Shown piece by piece: positions 27,335 to 36,408 of a stretch of 64,000 nt of DNA. Below the pieces are notes generated by a model. That model worked only from the letters and a program-made list of their open reading frames with translations, was not told the origin of the DNA and did no database searches. The position numbers and the translations under genes are program-made. The DNA comes from JAJPKK01 sp963844635 (GTDB lineage Bacteria > Pseudomonadota > Alphaproteobacteria > Rhizobiales > Xanthobacteraceae). Positions within the stretch are counted from its first letter, which is position 1. The number at the start of each line of letters is the position of its first letter. The stretch covers positions 290,711 through 354,710 of the forward strand of contig CAWJPD010000014.1 in NCBI GenBank assembly GCA_963844635.1, given 5' to 3'.

Positions 27335-27919
27335 TCAAAAAATGCCCGGAACGATGCGATGCGTCCGTGCCTCATAGGCGCGGTATTCGTCGCCAAATTT
27401 CTCCTTCATCATCCGCTCCTCGCGGGGCATCCTCAGCGCGAACAGCGTCCCGAAGCCGGCGAGACCGGCCGGTCCCGCGATCAAGTTGGCCAGCAGCAGC
27501 GCCTGCGCCACCGCCCACAGGAAAAATGCGGAATACATCGGGTGGCGCACATAGCGATAGACGCCACGCGTCACGAGCCGGTGCGTCTCGCGGATTTCCA
27601 GCGTCACCGACCATGATCGCCCGAGGTCGCGATGGCAACGATAGAACAGCAGCAAGGAAAGCGCGAACACGGCCGTCCCAAGCCACGCCAGGACCGGACT
27701 GAAGGCGTAGTCGGCAAAGTGCGGCTCGCCGGTTGTCACATAGATCACGGGAATGATGAACAGACCCGTGAACGAGATCATCAATAGCACGCGGTCGCGT
27801 TGCCGGTCGGTGCGCTGCGCGATCGGCGTCTTTCGCGAACGCCGGGCATGCGGATAGCGGATCGCCCACCAGCCGATCACCCCGATCCACCAGACGAGCT
27901 TGGCGAAAAACGGGGTCAT
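27335..27919 (-). CDS. Isoprenylcysteine carboxyl methyltransferase (ICMT/PEMT)-like membrane protein
   Basis: 194 residues with about five hydrophobic segments. The C-terminal catalytic signature LVTRGVYRYVRHPMYSAFF (about 116-134) with RMPREERMMKEKFGDEYRAY (about 163-182) is the SAM-binding ICMT/phospholipid methyltransferase pattern (RHPxY, EE...F..EY). Bacteria lack prenylated proteins of the eukaryotic type, so the substrate is probably a lipid or another small molecule. Start codon: ATG at 27919. Confidence 0.85.
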   Translation of the reverse strand: MTPFFAKLVWWIGVIGWWAIRYPHARRSRKTPIAQRTDRQRDRVLLMISFTGLFIIPVIYVTTGEPHFADYAFSPVLAWLGTAVFALSLLLFYRCHRDLGRSWSVTLEIRETHRLVTRGVYRYVRHPMYSAFFLWAVAQALLLANLIAGPAGLAGFGTLFALRMPREERMMKEKFGDEYRAYEARTHRIVPGIF

Positions 27920-28118
27920 CGGCCGGAACTCTCCGAAACGGCGGCGCCGAGTGCGCCGCCACGCTCCTTCCTAGGCGCCGTCGTGGGAGTTGATCAAGCG
28001 GCGGCGAAGCCCAATTCTTTCATCGCTCGGGAGAATCCCGTGGCTGATCGACCCGCCCCGGCCCGGCCCGGTCTGTTCTCTCGTGCTTACGGCGGGATTG
28101 CGATATGACAGCCTTCCG

Positions 28119-29129
28119 ATGACGACCGCATCGCGAGCAGCAACAGCTTGGTGGGTCCGCACCCTCGCGGCCATGATGGTGCTCGCCGCCGCGTTTGCCT
28201 TCATCGGCGGGGTATCGGCCCAAACCTACCCGGCGCGCCCGATCATGCTGATCGCGCCGTTTGCCGCCGGGGGTCCGAGCGACGTCGTCGCCCGCATCGT
28301 CGCCGAGCACATGGCGCGCAGCCTCGGCCAGCCTGTCACGGTCGAGAACGTGGTCGGAGCCGGCGGCACCACCGGCTCGACCCGTACCATGCGCGCCAAT
28401 CCCGACGGCTACACGGTCGAGATCGGCAACACCGGAACCCATGCGGTCTCGGTCGCGCTCTATCCCAACCTGCCGTACCGGCCGGAGAGCGACTTTGCGC
28501 CGGTCGGGGTCGTCGTCGAGCAGCCGATGATCGTCGTCGCGAGGAAGGATTTTCCCGCCAAGGATTTTCGCGAGTTCGTGGCCTATGTGCGGGACAATGC
28601 TGCGAAGCTGAACATGGCGCATTCCGGTGTTGGCTCGCTGTCGTTCAGCTACTGCACGCTCCTCAATTCCATTATCGGCGCGAAACCGACGCTCGTCCCC
28701 TTCACCGGCGGGTCCCAGGCGATGAATGCGCTGGTCGGCGGCCAAGTGGATTATTTCTGTGAAGCCATCTCGAACGTCATTGCCCAGGTTCAGAGCGGCA
28801 CCGTGAAAGCCTATGCGATCGGATCAATGAATCGGAACCCGGCGCTGCCGACAGTGCCGACTTCGCGGGAAGCGGGTTTGCCGCAATTCCAAGCCTCGGC
28901 TTGGTACGCGCTGTTTGCGCCGAAGGGGACGCCGAAACCGATCGTCGACCGGCTTGCCGTTGCGCTCGATGCAGCACTTTCCGATGACAAGGTGCGTGCG
29001 CGGCTGGTCGAACTCGGCTGTGACGTTCCGCCGGATGCAGCACGCGGGCCGCAGGCGCTCGCCGCTCTCGTGCGTCACGACATCGGCTTGTGGGCGCCGA
29101 TCATCAAGGCGGCAACCACCGCCAAGTGA
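28119..29129 (+). CDS. Bug/TctC-family periplasmic solute-binding receptor
   Basis: 336 residues from the ATG at 28119; 43 upstream codons are open but not family-like. A signal peptide (VRTLAAMMVLAAAFAFIGG) ends near VSAQT. Motifs: IMLIAPFAAGGPSDVVARIV, VTVENVVGAGGTTGSTRTMR, GYTVEIGNTGTHAVSVALYP, LPTVPTSREAGLP. The 'GGT.GS' loop resembles receptors for aromatic or tricarboxylic acids, but this is only suggestive. It stands alone between an ICMT-like gene and a convergent lipase-fold gene. Confidence 0.93.
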   Translation: MTTASRAATAWWVRTLAAMMVLAAAFAFIGGVSAQTYPARPIMLIAPFAAGGPSDVVARIVAEHMARSLGQPVTVENVVGAGGTTGSTRTMRANPDGYTVEIGNTGTHAVSVALYPNLPYRPESDFAPVGVVVEQPMIVVARKDFPAKDFREFVAYVRDNAAKLNMAHSGVGSLSFSYCTLLNSIIGAKPTLVPFTGGSQAMNALVGGQVDYFCEAISNVIAQVQSGTVKAYAIGSMNRNPALPTVPTSREAGLPQFQASAWYALFAPKGTPKPIVDRLAVALDAALSDDKVRARLVELGCDVPPDAARGPQALAALVRHDIGLWAPIIKAATTAK

Positions 29130-29164
29130 TTGACCGCGGAACAAACGCGGTCTGGATCATTGGA

Positions 29165-30196
29165 TCAGCGCAGCGAACCGTCCGGGCCATAAAGGTCTAC
29201 CGGCCCATTAGGCAGCCGGATCATGTCTCGGAAGGGGGCCGGCCCGCACATCAGCATATAATGGTCGTAGACCGTGCGCAGTTCGTTCGCCATCACGAAC
29301 TGGTAGTGCAGCCGCATGTAGTTGTAGCGGAACCGGGGAAGGTTGTGAAAGCGGGCAAAGGTATTCTTGGTCAACATCTGGTGGATCTGGACGCGGCGGA
29401 TGATCGGGCTGGCCGACGGATTGGCATCGTCGATGCGGCGAAGTCGGACCGGGTCGAATTTATGGAAGCTGATGATATCGTCGCGCGCCTGGTATTCGGC
29501 CCAAGACAGTGACGGCTCTTCGGCGAGACGACGCGCTTTGGCGCGCAGCCACTCGCCGGCGGGATGCAGCGCCAGCTTCGGGATCGTCGCCCCGATCGTG
29601 AGCAGGCACAGGCGTGGCCCGCGGCGGGCAAGATCGGGATCGCGGGCAAAGGCGCGTGCCAACAGGTCGATGACGAGGATGGCGCCGAAACTGTGACCGC
29701 ACACGACAATCTCGTCGACCTCGGCGCGTCGCGCGCAGGCGATGACGCGATCGGCGAACGCCTCGACGCGCGCTTCGATATCGGGGCGGCGGCCCAGCAT
29801 GTATTCGCGGGCGAAAACCCAGTCGGCAAAGCCCTGGCGTAGACGCCAGTGTTGTCCCGGCCACCGCAGCAGCAGTGCGAACACGCAAAGCGCGACCAGC
29901 ACGCCGATCAGCGCCGATAACAGGTCCCCTGGCACTCCCGCGGTCGTGGACGCGAGCCACGCGGCGAGCGCCACGCCGACTCCCGCTCCGACGGCAGCGA
30001 AAAGCACGACATTGACGAAGGGGCCGAGAAAAAATACCGCGTACCGCCAATTGGCCTTGAAATAGCGGGCTGCGGTGCCGGAGACGATGAAGTCGCCGAA
30101 CGCTGCGGTTCCTTCCCGGAGCCGGTGGCGCCAGCCGCGTTTGATCTCGCTGCGGACGATATCGCTCCAATCGAGATATTCGTAATCGGTGTGCAC
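29165..30196 (-). CDS. Membrane protein with alpha/beta-hydrolase (lipase-like) domain
   Basis: 343 residues as read from GTG at 30196. Two membrane segments (about 50-95 and 98-110) precede a hydrolase domain whose nucleophile elbow is VVCGHSFGAILVID (Ser in GHSFG, about 165-178). The candidate acid and histidine are not obvious. The same frame stays open and family-like upstream (DNQWIITTSGPRWQ, to about 30275) but ends at a stop without an ATG. The true N-terminus is probably about 25 residues longer and cut off by a base error. The function is unknown; a lipid or peptide hydrolase at the inner membrane is plausible. Confidence 0.72.
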   Translation of the reverse strand: MHTDYEYLDWSDIVRSEIKRGWRHRLREGTAAFGDFIVSGTAARYFKANWRYAVFFLGPFVNVVLFAAVGAGVGVALAAWLASTTAGVPGDLLSALIGVLVALCVFALLLRWPGQHWRLRQGFADWVFAREYMLGRRPDIEARVEAFADRVIACARRAEVDEIVVCGHSFGAILVIDLLARAFARDPDLARRGPRLCLLTIGATIPKLALHPAGEWLRAKARRLAEEPSLSWAEYQARDDIISFHKFDPVRLRRIDDANPSASPIIRRVQIHQMLTKNTFARFHNLPRFRYNYMRLHYQFVMANELRTVYDHYMLMCGPAPFRDMIRLPNGPVDLYGPDGSLR

Positions 30197-30540
30197 CTGC
30201 CAGCGCGGGCCGCTGGTGGTGATGATCCACTGATTATCAGAATGGCTTGCATTATCCGGTGTGCCGAACGGGGAGATCGCTGCCGTGACATTCCACGTCG
30301 TGGCGAAAATGGCCAGTTCTCTCGCGCAGCGGCGACGTTAAACCGTAGCATCGTAGGGATCGAAGCCAGGGGTATGAAAGAAATGCCGCCTTTGCACCAT
30401 CAGCCCCGTCGCTCCCCTTGCCTTACGACAATCCTGCAGATGCGCGACGTCTGCCCGATTGGAGCACGCCCTTCCCCCGCGTCTTTCAGCCAGAGCGCTC
30501 CGTCGTCAATGTTGCAGCTTGATGTCGGCGCAAATCCGCA

Positions 30541-31353
30541 TCACGGCGCGGAGAGGTCGAGCATGTTCGCCGCCGCGGCCTCGGCGTGCCATAGCAGCAG
30601 GCGCCGCCGCAGCTGCGTCATCGCCGCGACGAGACCATAACCGATCAATGCAATTTCCACGATGCCGGCAAAAACGCCCTGCGAAGTCGGCGAAGCGAGA
30701 GGCCTGGATCATGGCCCCCCCAAGGCCATAACCGCCCATTGCCATTTCCGTCACGACGGCGACGATCAGGGCCAGCGGCAACGCGACCTGCAAACCAGTG
30801 AGGATCTGCGGCAGTGCGGCAGGCAGCAAGACCTGCCACAGCAGGTCCCGGTTGCTCGCCCCCATGTTGCGCGCCGACCAAACGATTTCCCTTTCCACCC
30901 CGGCGAGCCCGACCATGGTCGCGGTGATGACCGGAAAGATTGCGTCGAACACAATCATCGAAACCTTGGAAACGTCATAGAGCCGAGCCAGAGGATGATG
31001 ATTGGCAAGAACGCGATCTTCGGCATGGGAAAGCCGATCGACACGATCGGATCGAAGAACCACCGCATGATCCGGCTCCGCGACATCGCCGTGCCCAACG
31101 CCACGCCGGCGACCGTGCAGATGCCGAAGCCGAGCAGTGCGCGATAAAGCGTTGCCGCGATGTTGATCACAAGATCGCCACTGGTGAAGTCGTTGGCGAT
31201 CCGCAACGTCACCGCGGAGAGCGGCGGCAGCATAAATGGGGTCACAGCACCGCTCCGCGCGATCGCCTCCCAGGCGAGGCAGAGCACCAGCACCGGAGTC
31301 AGCTGCATCGCGCAGCGCACCATACTGCCGACACCCCTGGTCACGCGCGCCAT
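30541..31353 (-). pseudogene. ABC transporter permease (SsuC/TauC type), two frameshifts
   Basis: The ATG at 31353 overlaps the end of the first permease gene by 13 bases. The frame gives LTPVLVLCLAWEAIARSGAV, FGICTVAGVALGTAMSRSRI, IAFLPIIILWLG. After a one-base loss at about 30983 it continues as LYDVSKVSMIVFDAIFPVIT, then the EAA-loop VERE...VWSARNMGASNRDLLW (contact site for the ATPase). An extra base at about 30690 hides the ending GVFAGIVEIALIGYGLVAAM, which stops at 30541. The corrected product is about 270 residues with six membrane helices, and it pairs with the permease at 31341-32141. Confidence 0.82.
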
Positions 31354-32141
31354 CGCATCACCCGGGCGACCAGGGCTTGGTAGAGCCGATCGGCGGCGAA
31401 GCCGATCAGTGCGACCGTGAGGACCACGGCGAACATCGCCGCATAGGCGCCGTTCGCACCGAGCGATCCGATCAGGAAGCCGAACCCCTGCCGCGCCGCG
31501 ATCAGTTCGGAGCTGACGAGCAGGATGAAGGAGAGCGCGAGCGCTGTCCGTATGCCGTTCAGCAATTCCTGCAGCGCACTCGGCAGCACCACGTCAAAGA
31601 TCGTCCGCATCCGGCTGGCACCCATGCTGCGTGCCGACCACACAAGGTCACGGTCGCTGCCGCGCGCCCCGTTGTAGGCGCCGATGGTAACCGGCAGCAT
31701 GCAGCCGAGAAAAATAAGCAGGATTTTCGATCCATCGCCAAAGCCGAGCCACAACGCCGTCACTGGGATCAGCGCCGATTTCGGCAGCGGATAAAACACC
31801 TCCACCAGGGGCCCGAGCATCGTCTTGAGAGGCCGCAGAGTCGCCATGAAGATGCCCAGCGTGCCTCCGACGAGGATTGCAAGCGCGAGGCCCAAAACGA
31901 GACGGTAGAGGGAGGCAATCGCGTTGTCGGCCAGCTCTCCCGATCGGGCGAGGTCAGCAAAGGACAGTGCAACGCTGCTCAGCGACGGCAATAACGAGGA
32001 CGACACGAGGTTTAGCCGCGACGCAGCCTCCCATGCGATCGCAAGCAGGACGATCGGCAGATAACGCAGTGCCGCCCGGGCGATGCCAGCGGCAGCAACC
32101 GATGCGGCTGGCGATAAGCTGGCATGGCCCGCTGCATTCAT
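31341..32141 (-). CDS. ABC transporter permease (SsuC/TauC type)
   Basis: 266 residues from the ATG at 32141, which overlaps the stop of the ATPase gene (ATGA), indicating translational coupling. Six membrane segments. The cytoplasmic EAA loop is DLVWSARSMGASRMRTIFDV (about 165-184), like nitrate/sulfonate/taurine permeases. WEAASRLNLVSSSLLPS near the start is also typical. It forms a heterodimeric channel with the next permease. Confidence 0.92.
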   Translation of the reverse strand: MNAAGHASLSPAASVAAAGIARAALRYLPIVLLAIAWEAASRLNLVSSSLLPSLSSVALSFADLARSGELADNAIASLYRLVLGLALAILVGGTLGIFMATLRPLKTMLGPLVEVFYPLPKSALIPVTALWLGFGDGSKILLIFLGCMLPVTIGAYNGARGSDRDLVWSARSMGASRMRTIFDVVLPSALQELLNGIRTALALSFILLVSSELIAARQGFGFLIGSLGANGAYAAMFAVVLTVALIGFAADRLYQALVARVMRWRA

Positions 32142-32932
32142 TGCGCCGGCTCGGCCTGGGCCTTGATCGCCTCGTCCCGAACGAGCGCCCACACCTCGTC
32201 GACCTTGTCGATAAATCCTCGGGTACGGTGAACCTCCGGGTCATCCTTGTCGAATTGCGTGTCGACAAGGGCCTTGACCCGGCCAGGGCGCGCCGACATC
32301 ACGGCGACGCGCTCAGCGAGATAGACCGCCTCGTGGACATCGTGAGTGACAAAGATCACCGTCTTGCGCGTCTCCCGCCAGATCGCGAGCAGTTCGGCTT
32401 GCATCAGGCTGCGGGTTTGGGCGTCGAGCGCGCCGAACGGTTCGTCCATCAACAGCGTCCGAGGATCGAAGGCGAGCGTGCGCGCCAGCGCCGCGCGTTG
32501 CTTCATGCCGCCGGAGAGCTGCGAGGGATAGCTCTCCGCGAACCCGGTGAGGCCGACGAGGTCGATGAAAAACTTGGCCCGCCGTTCGCGCTCGGCCGCG
32601 GGAAGCGCCTGGCGTTCGAGGCCGTAGAGCACATTCTTGCGCACCGTCTTCCATGGGAACAGCGCGAAGTTCTGAAACACGATGCCGCGGTCGGGACCTG
32701 GCCCCGTGACGGGCGCACCGTCGACGACAATCTTGCCGCGCTCGACAGGCAGAAAACCGCCGATCAGATACAAAAGGGTCGACTTGCCGCACCCGGAAGG
32801 CCCGAGCAGCGCCAAAAATTCCCGTTCCCGAACCTGCAGTGAGACATTCTCCAATGCCAACACTTCACGCCCGACAGGCGGCCTATAATGATGGCTCACC
32901 GCCTCGACCACGATCTGGGCCGGTCCGCTCAT
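32138..32932 (-). CDS. ABC transporter ATP-binding protein (SsuB/TauB/NrtD type)
   Basis: 264 residues from the ATG at 32932. Walker A GPSGCGKST (44-52), Q-loop VFQNFALFPWKTV, signature LSGGMKQR (139-146), Walker B LLMDEPFGALD (160-170) and switch His in VTHDVHEAVYLAERV. It drives the permease pair that follows on the same strand. The family imports sulfonates, nitrate, taurine, pyrimidine precursors or similar. No periplasmic binding protein is encoded in the cluster, so the ligand cannot be named. Confidence 0.94.
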   Translation of the reverse strand: MSGPAQIVVEAVSHHYRPPVGREVLALENVSLQVREREFLALLGPSGCGKSTLLYLIGGFLPVERGKIVVDGAPVTGPGPDRGIVFQNFALFPWKTVRKNVLYGLERQALPAAERERRAKFFIDLVGLTGFAESYPSQLSGGMKQRAALARTLAFDPRTLLMDEPFGALDAQTRSLMQAELLAIWRETRKTVIFVTHDVHEAVYLAERVAVMSARPGRVKALVDTQFDKDDPEVHRTRGFIDKVDEVWALVRDEAIKAQAEPAQ

Positions 32933-33141
32933 CGGAAAATTTTTGCAAGGGCGCGGGCGGGCCGTCAAGAGAAGGTCGCGATTTGTATGGCGTTGGAACG
33001 GGGCGATGGGTCATGCTACGATCAATCAGATCTGAAAGCATCCTTTCCACAAACGTGCCGCCAAGGGACGCCCCTGGTTCTTAGCCGGCAAGTCGGTTCG
33101 GATGTGGACGTATGGTCGAGGCGCGTTCATTGGAGCCATAA

Positions 33142-33435
33142 ATGCCGCTTTATAATTTTCCACGGCGCTCCTTCGCTCCGCAAGCCGTCGAGCCGATGCC
33201 GATCAATTGGCGGCGCGGCCTGCTTCGGGTCTGGCTTCTGGTCTCCGCCGCCTGGATCATGGCCTGGAGTATCTATCTGATCATGTACGGACTTGAGCGT
33301 GGTTTCAGGACCAGCGATATTCTGGTCATTCCCGTACTTCTGATCGGGCCGCCGATCGCGCTCCTCATTTTCGGCATTGCCACGGGCTGGGCATTTCGTG
33401 GTTTCAAGGTCGAAATTCCGTCCGAAAGCGATTAA
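33142..33435 (+). CDS. Small membrane protein, unknown
   Basis: 97 residues with two membrane helices (about 30-49 and 61-82), a basic N-terminal stretch (INWRRGLLRVW) and a short acidic tail (IPSESD). The positive-inside pattern places both ends in the cytoplasm. It begins 210 bases from the divergent ABC operon. No family was recognised, but the composition and codon use look coding. Confidence 0.6.
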   Translation: MPLYNFPRRSFAPQAVEPMPINWRRGLLRVWLLVSAAWIMAWSIYLIMYGLERGFRTSDILVIPVLLIGPPIALLIFGIATGWAFRGFKVEIPSESD

Positions 33436-33489
33436 TTTAACGCGCCCTGCAATTGCGGGCGCCCTCCTGTGGCCGCATCGTGAAGAGCC

Positions 33490-34726
33490 TCACTGCTGCC
33501 CGGGAGACGGCCGTCGAACGGCGATGTTCACCGCGCAGCGCGCACCGCTGCGGGCCCAGCGCGCCGTTGCAATCGCGCGGCGGCGCAAATCTTCGAGCCG
33601 GCACGCGAGCGCAGATATCGGCCGCCCGGGCGAAGCGATCAGCCAGTCGGCTACGTGCAGTCGCTCCGACCATAGACGATCGATCATGGGGTGGTCCGGG
33701 ACCGCGCAGGAATCGATCCACCGGATCGTTTCATCCGCGAGCAGAGCCTCGGTGATATCGATGAAGAGCTGGACCCCTGGGGAAGACCGCGCAAAACGCT
33801 CGTCATAGGCCGTTTTCCACGCCCACGCGGCTCCGGCGCCGATGTTGGTCAGAAGGATGGCGCTGGCAACCGGATCGCTGCCGCGGCAAAGTCGCGCAAT
33901 GCGGACGTCGCGGCGGAGTGCGAGTGTGCCAATCGCCCTCTCGACGAAGCGCCGGATCTCGGGCTGCTGCACGATGGCCGTACCGGCGCGTCCCTTCCAG
34001 CCGGCCGCTTCGAGCGCAAGGAACTGCTGCAAGGCAACAGAAACATCCCCCAACGAGGTTGCGAGGTCGAAATGCAACCCGTTCTCGTCTGCGAGCCGAC
34101 GACGTTGGCGGCGCAGTTCCTTGCGGTGCTTCCCGCCGAGGGGCTCGCTCGATATAGCCCGCGCGCTCACTCCCCGGCTCGACCAGAGCGCGGCAATGCC
34201 GGTCGAACGCCCGTAAGGCACCGCCGCGCCGCCGCAGCGATGCAGCGAGCATGGCCGCGACCGGTCCGCCCTCATTAAGCTGCGGCAGCAGCATCAGCTT
34301 CGGCAGAGCTTCATCGGTGGCGACGTGATCGAGGAAGGCATCTACCACTTGCGCGCCGGCATCTCGATCGACGAGGGGCGTGCCGAGCGGAGCAAAGGCG
34401 TGAGTCCAGCCGATCAGGATCGGCAGTCGGACGAGATAGCGTCGCGGTGCGATCCGGAATGGAAAAAGGCCGATTGCGCGGCGTGTCGGTCCGGCCCCCC
34501 ATACGATGATGGCCTCGATATCCGCTCCAAGAAACGACGACGCCTCGGTGATAGCCGCAAGCGCGAATGCCGGGTCGTAAAAAATGTTCGGCTCCGTCGC
34601 GCGGGCGGCAAGCCGTTGCCACTCCGCGGCAATGTCGACGAGCCCGGCAAGTGGGAGCCGCTCGGTGGTGAACCCACCGGCGGCCCGCTTCTCACCTTCC
34701 AGCAAAGCCGTTCCAGACAAAGACAT
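33490..34726 (-). pseudogene. FemAB/CelD-type GNAT acetyltransferase, one frameshift
   Basis: The first part (ATG at 34726) gives LPLAGLVDIAAEWQRLAARA, EPNIFYDPAFALAAI and LPILIGWTHAFAPLGTPLVD. At about 34180 the frame moves up by one to SSEPLGGKHRKELRRQRRRL, LALEAAGWKGRAGTAIV, SAILLTNIGAGAAWAWKTAY and FARSSPGVQLFIDITEALL. The length (1237 = 3n+1) fits one inserted base. The corrected protein is about 411 residues, with the 'YDERFARSSPGVQLF' core of acetyltransferase family 6 (BioF2/CelD-like), often found in polysaccharide gene sets. It overlaps the flippase gene by 35 bases on the same strand. Confidence 0.8.
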
Positions 34727-36074
34727 CGAGATCCAGCCGTCGGTTGGCGACAATGAAGAGCAGAACCAATTCGCTGACGACCGCGGTCGCGGTCGCGATC
34801 GCGGCTCCAAACAGTCCCATCCGCGGAACCAGCAAGACGCACAAGCCCAAATTCACCACGAAGGCTGCGCAGTAGACTGCGGCACAGGCATTCTGTTCGC
34901 CGACCATGCTGAGAAGCCGCTCGGCGGGCCCTACCGAGGCTCGCGCCAGGAGGCCGACCGCCATGATGAAAATGAGCGGATAGGCTTCGGTAAAACCCGG
35001 TCCGAACAGCGCCAGAACGGGCCGTCCCAATGCCAGCATGGCGGCGATGAGAGCGAGCGACGGCCAGAATGTCAGGCGGGTCGCGTTGGTCACGAAACGG
35101 GCGAGGCGATCGCGCTGGCCAGTTGCGTAGTATTCGCTGAAATGATGCGCACATGCGACGCCAACGGCGAAATAGATGAAATTGACCAAGGCCAAGGTTT
35201 TTGTCGCGGCGTAATAGAGCGCGACCTCGGAAGGTCCGACGAAGAGCTGCAGGATGAGCGTGTCCACATAGCTCAACAGCAGGAAGAATCCGTCGACAAG
35301 GAAAAGCGGCAGCGCCGTTTTGAACCAGAACAGCGGCTCGTACCGGCGTGGTCCCGGCGCAATGTCCTTGCCTATGCGCCGGGCGAGCAGCCCCCATTGC
35401 AGGACGGCGACAACAATAAGCACGCCTGCCGCGACCGCGAGCGTCTGCGCGGCCGTAATGCCGCCGAAGAGGACGACGAGACAGCCGAGAATTGCGAGCA
35501 CCAATAACGGGTGGAGAATGAACCCGGGGACCAGCGCAATCCCGATTGAATTGAAGGCGCGGCCCAGCAAATCCTGCGCGGCGCAGACCGTGAATATCGG
35601 CACCGTGAGGCTCGCCAGCAGGAACGGCGCAAGATAATAGGCCGGAATTTTCAGCGCAAAAATGATCGCCGCGATCAGCGACCCGGCCGCCACCCCGAGC
35701 GCGATGCAGATGATACGGGCGCCGCGCACAAACCCGCGCAAGCCGTCAAGGTCGCCGCGGGACCGATACTGCGGAATGAAGCGCTGTGCGGAATAGGAAA
35801 TTCCAAGGGGGGCCGCCATGCCGACAAGGCCGATCCAACTCCAGACATAGACGTAAATGCCGAACTGAAACTGACCCATCCAGCGCGCCAGCAGAAGCTG
35901 GCTGACGTAGAGGATCGCGGCGCTGGTAAGTCTAATCGCGAAGGCGATGCCGGCGGCACGCCGCACCGCGGAATGCGCGCTGCCGTCGGTGAGCCATTCG
36001 GCGAGTCGGCGGCCGGGCGCGGAGATTGTGACGCCTTCCGCCGTGAGACGCTGGGATGCATCGTCTGCGCTCAC
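34692..36074 (-). CDS. Polysaccharide flippase (Wzx/MATE-like, MVF superfamily)
   Basis: 460 residues from the GTG at 36074, chosen because GGAGAGGGAC lies directly upstream; the open frame runs a further 38 codons without merit. About 12-14 membrane helices. It begins AVRRAAGIAFAIRLTSAAIL and shows RWMGQFQFGIYVYVWSWIGL and the LYYAATKTLALVNFIYFAVG segment of polysaccharide-biosynthesis flippases. It would move a lipid-linked glycan across the inner membrane. The adjacent acetyltransferase suggests an acetylated polymer, but no glycosyltransferase is nearby. Confidence 0.88.
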   Translation of the reverse strand: MSADDASQRLTAEGVTISAPGRRLAEWLTDGSAHSAVRRAAGIAFAIRLTSAAILYVSQLLLARWMGQFQFGIYVYVWSWIGLVGMAAPLGISYSAQRFIPQYRSRGDLDGLRGFVRGARIICIALGVAAGSLIAAIIFALKIPAYYLAPFLLASLTVPIFTVCAAQDLLGRAFNSIGIALVPGFILHPLLVLAILGCLVVLFGGITAAQTLAVAAGVLIVVAVLQWGLLARRIGKDIAPGPRRYEPLFWFKTALPLFLVDGFFLLLSYVDTLILQLFVGPSEVALYYAATKTLALVNFIYFAVGVACAHHFSEYYATGQRDRLARFVTNATRLTFWPSLALIAAMLALGRPVLALFGPGFTEAYPLIFIMAVGLLARASVGPAERLLSMVGEQNACAAVYCAAFVVNLGLCVLLVPRMGLFGAAIATATAVVSELVLLFIVANRRLDLDVFVWNGFAGR

Positions 36075-36408
36075 CGTCCCTCTCCAGCTCGCCGGAGACG
36101 AACTTAGCCGGATGACCTTAACCGTCAGTGTCGCGATTGCTGCAAACCGGTAAACGTTTAACAATTCGTTAGCAGCAATTGGGAGCAAGGAAGGTGCCGG
36201 CTAGCACGAAGGCCGGACGCTGCCCAGCCTAATCGTTGCGTTCTCGTAAACGCTTAGCGGCGCTGGTGGTGAGGTCCGTTCCAGGACAATCGCCCGTCCG
36301 ATTGAACGACGTGTCGTGACAACTTATTATCACTCCGAGACGCTCCAAGCAGGAAATAGCAAGACCGCGCGGTGACACGCCTGCCGCGCCTTTGGAACCG
36401 AAACCGAA
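36075..36408. other. Divergent intergenic region
   Basis: 334 bases between the flippase gene (-) and the hybrid kinase gene (+), so both promoters should lie here. Relatively AT-rich parts are at 36130-36180 and 36310-36360. No operator, repeat or small gene was recognised. Confidence 0.6.

Noticed and set aside
28020..28745. 241-codon minus frame opposite the third Bug receptor
   Set aside because: Arg/Asp-rich antisense shadow without domains.
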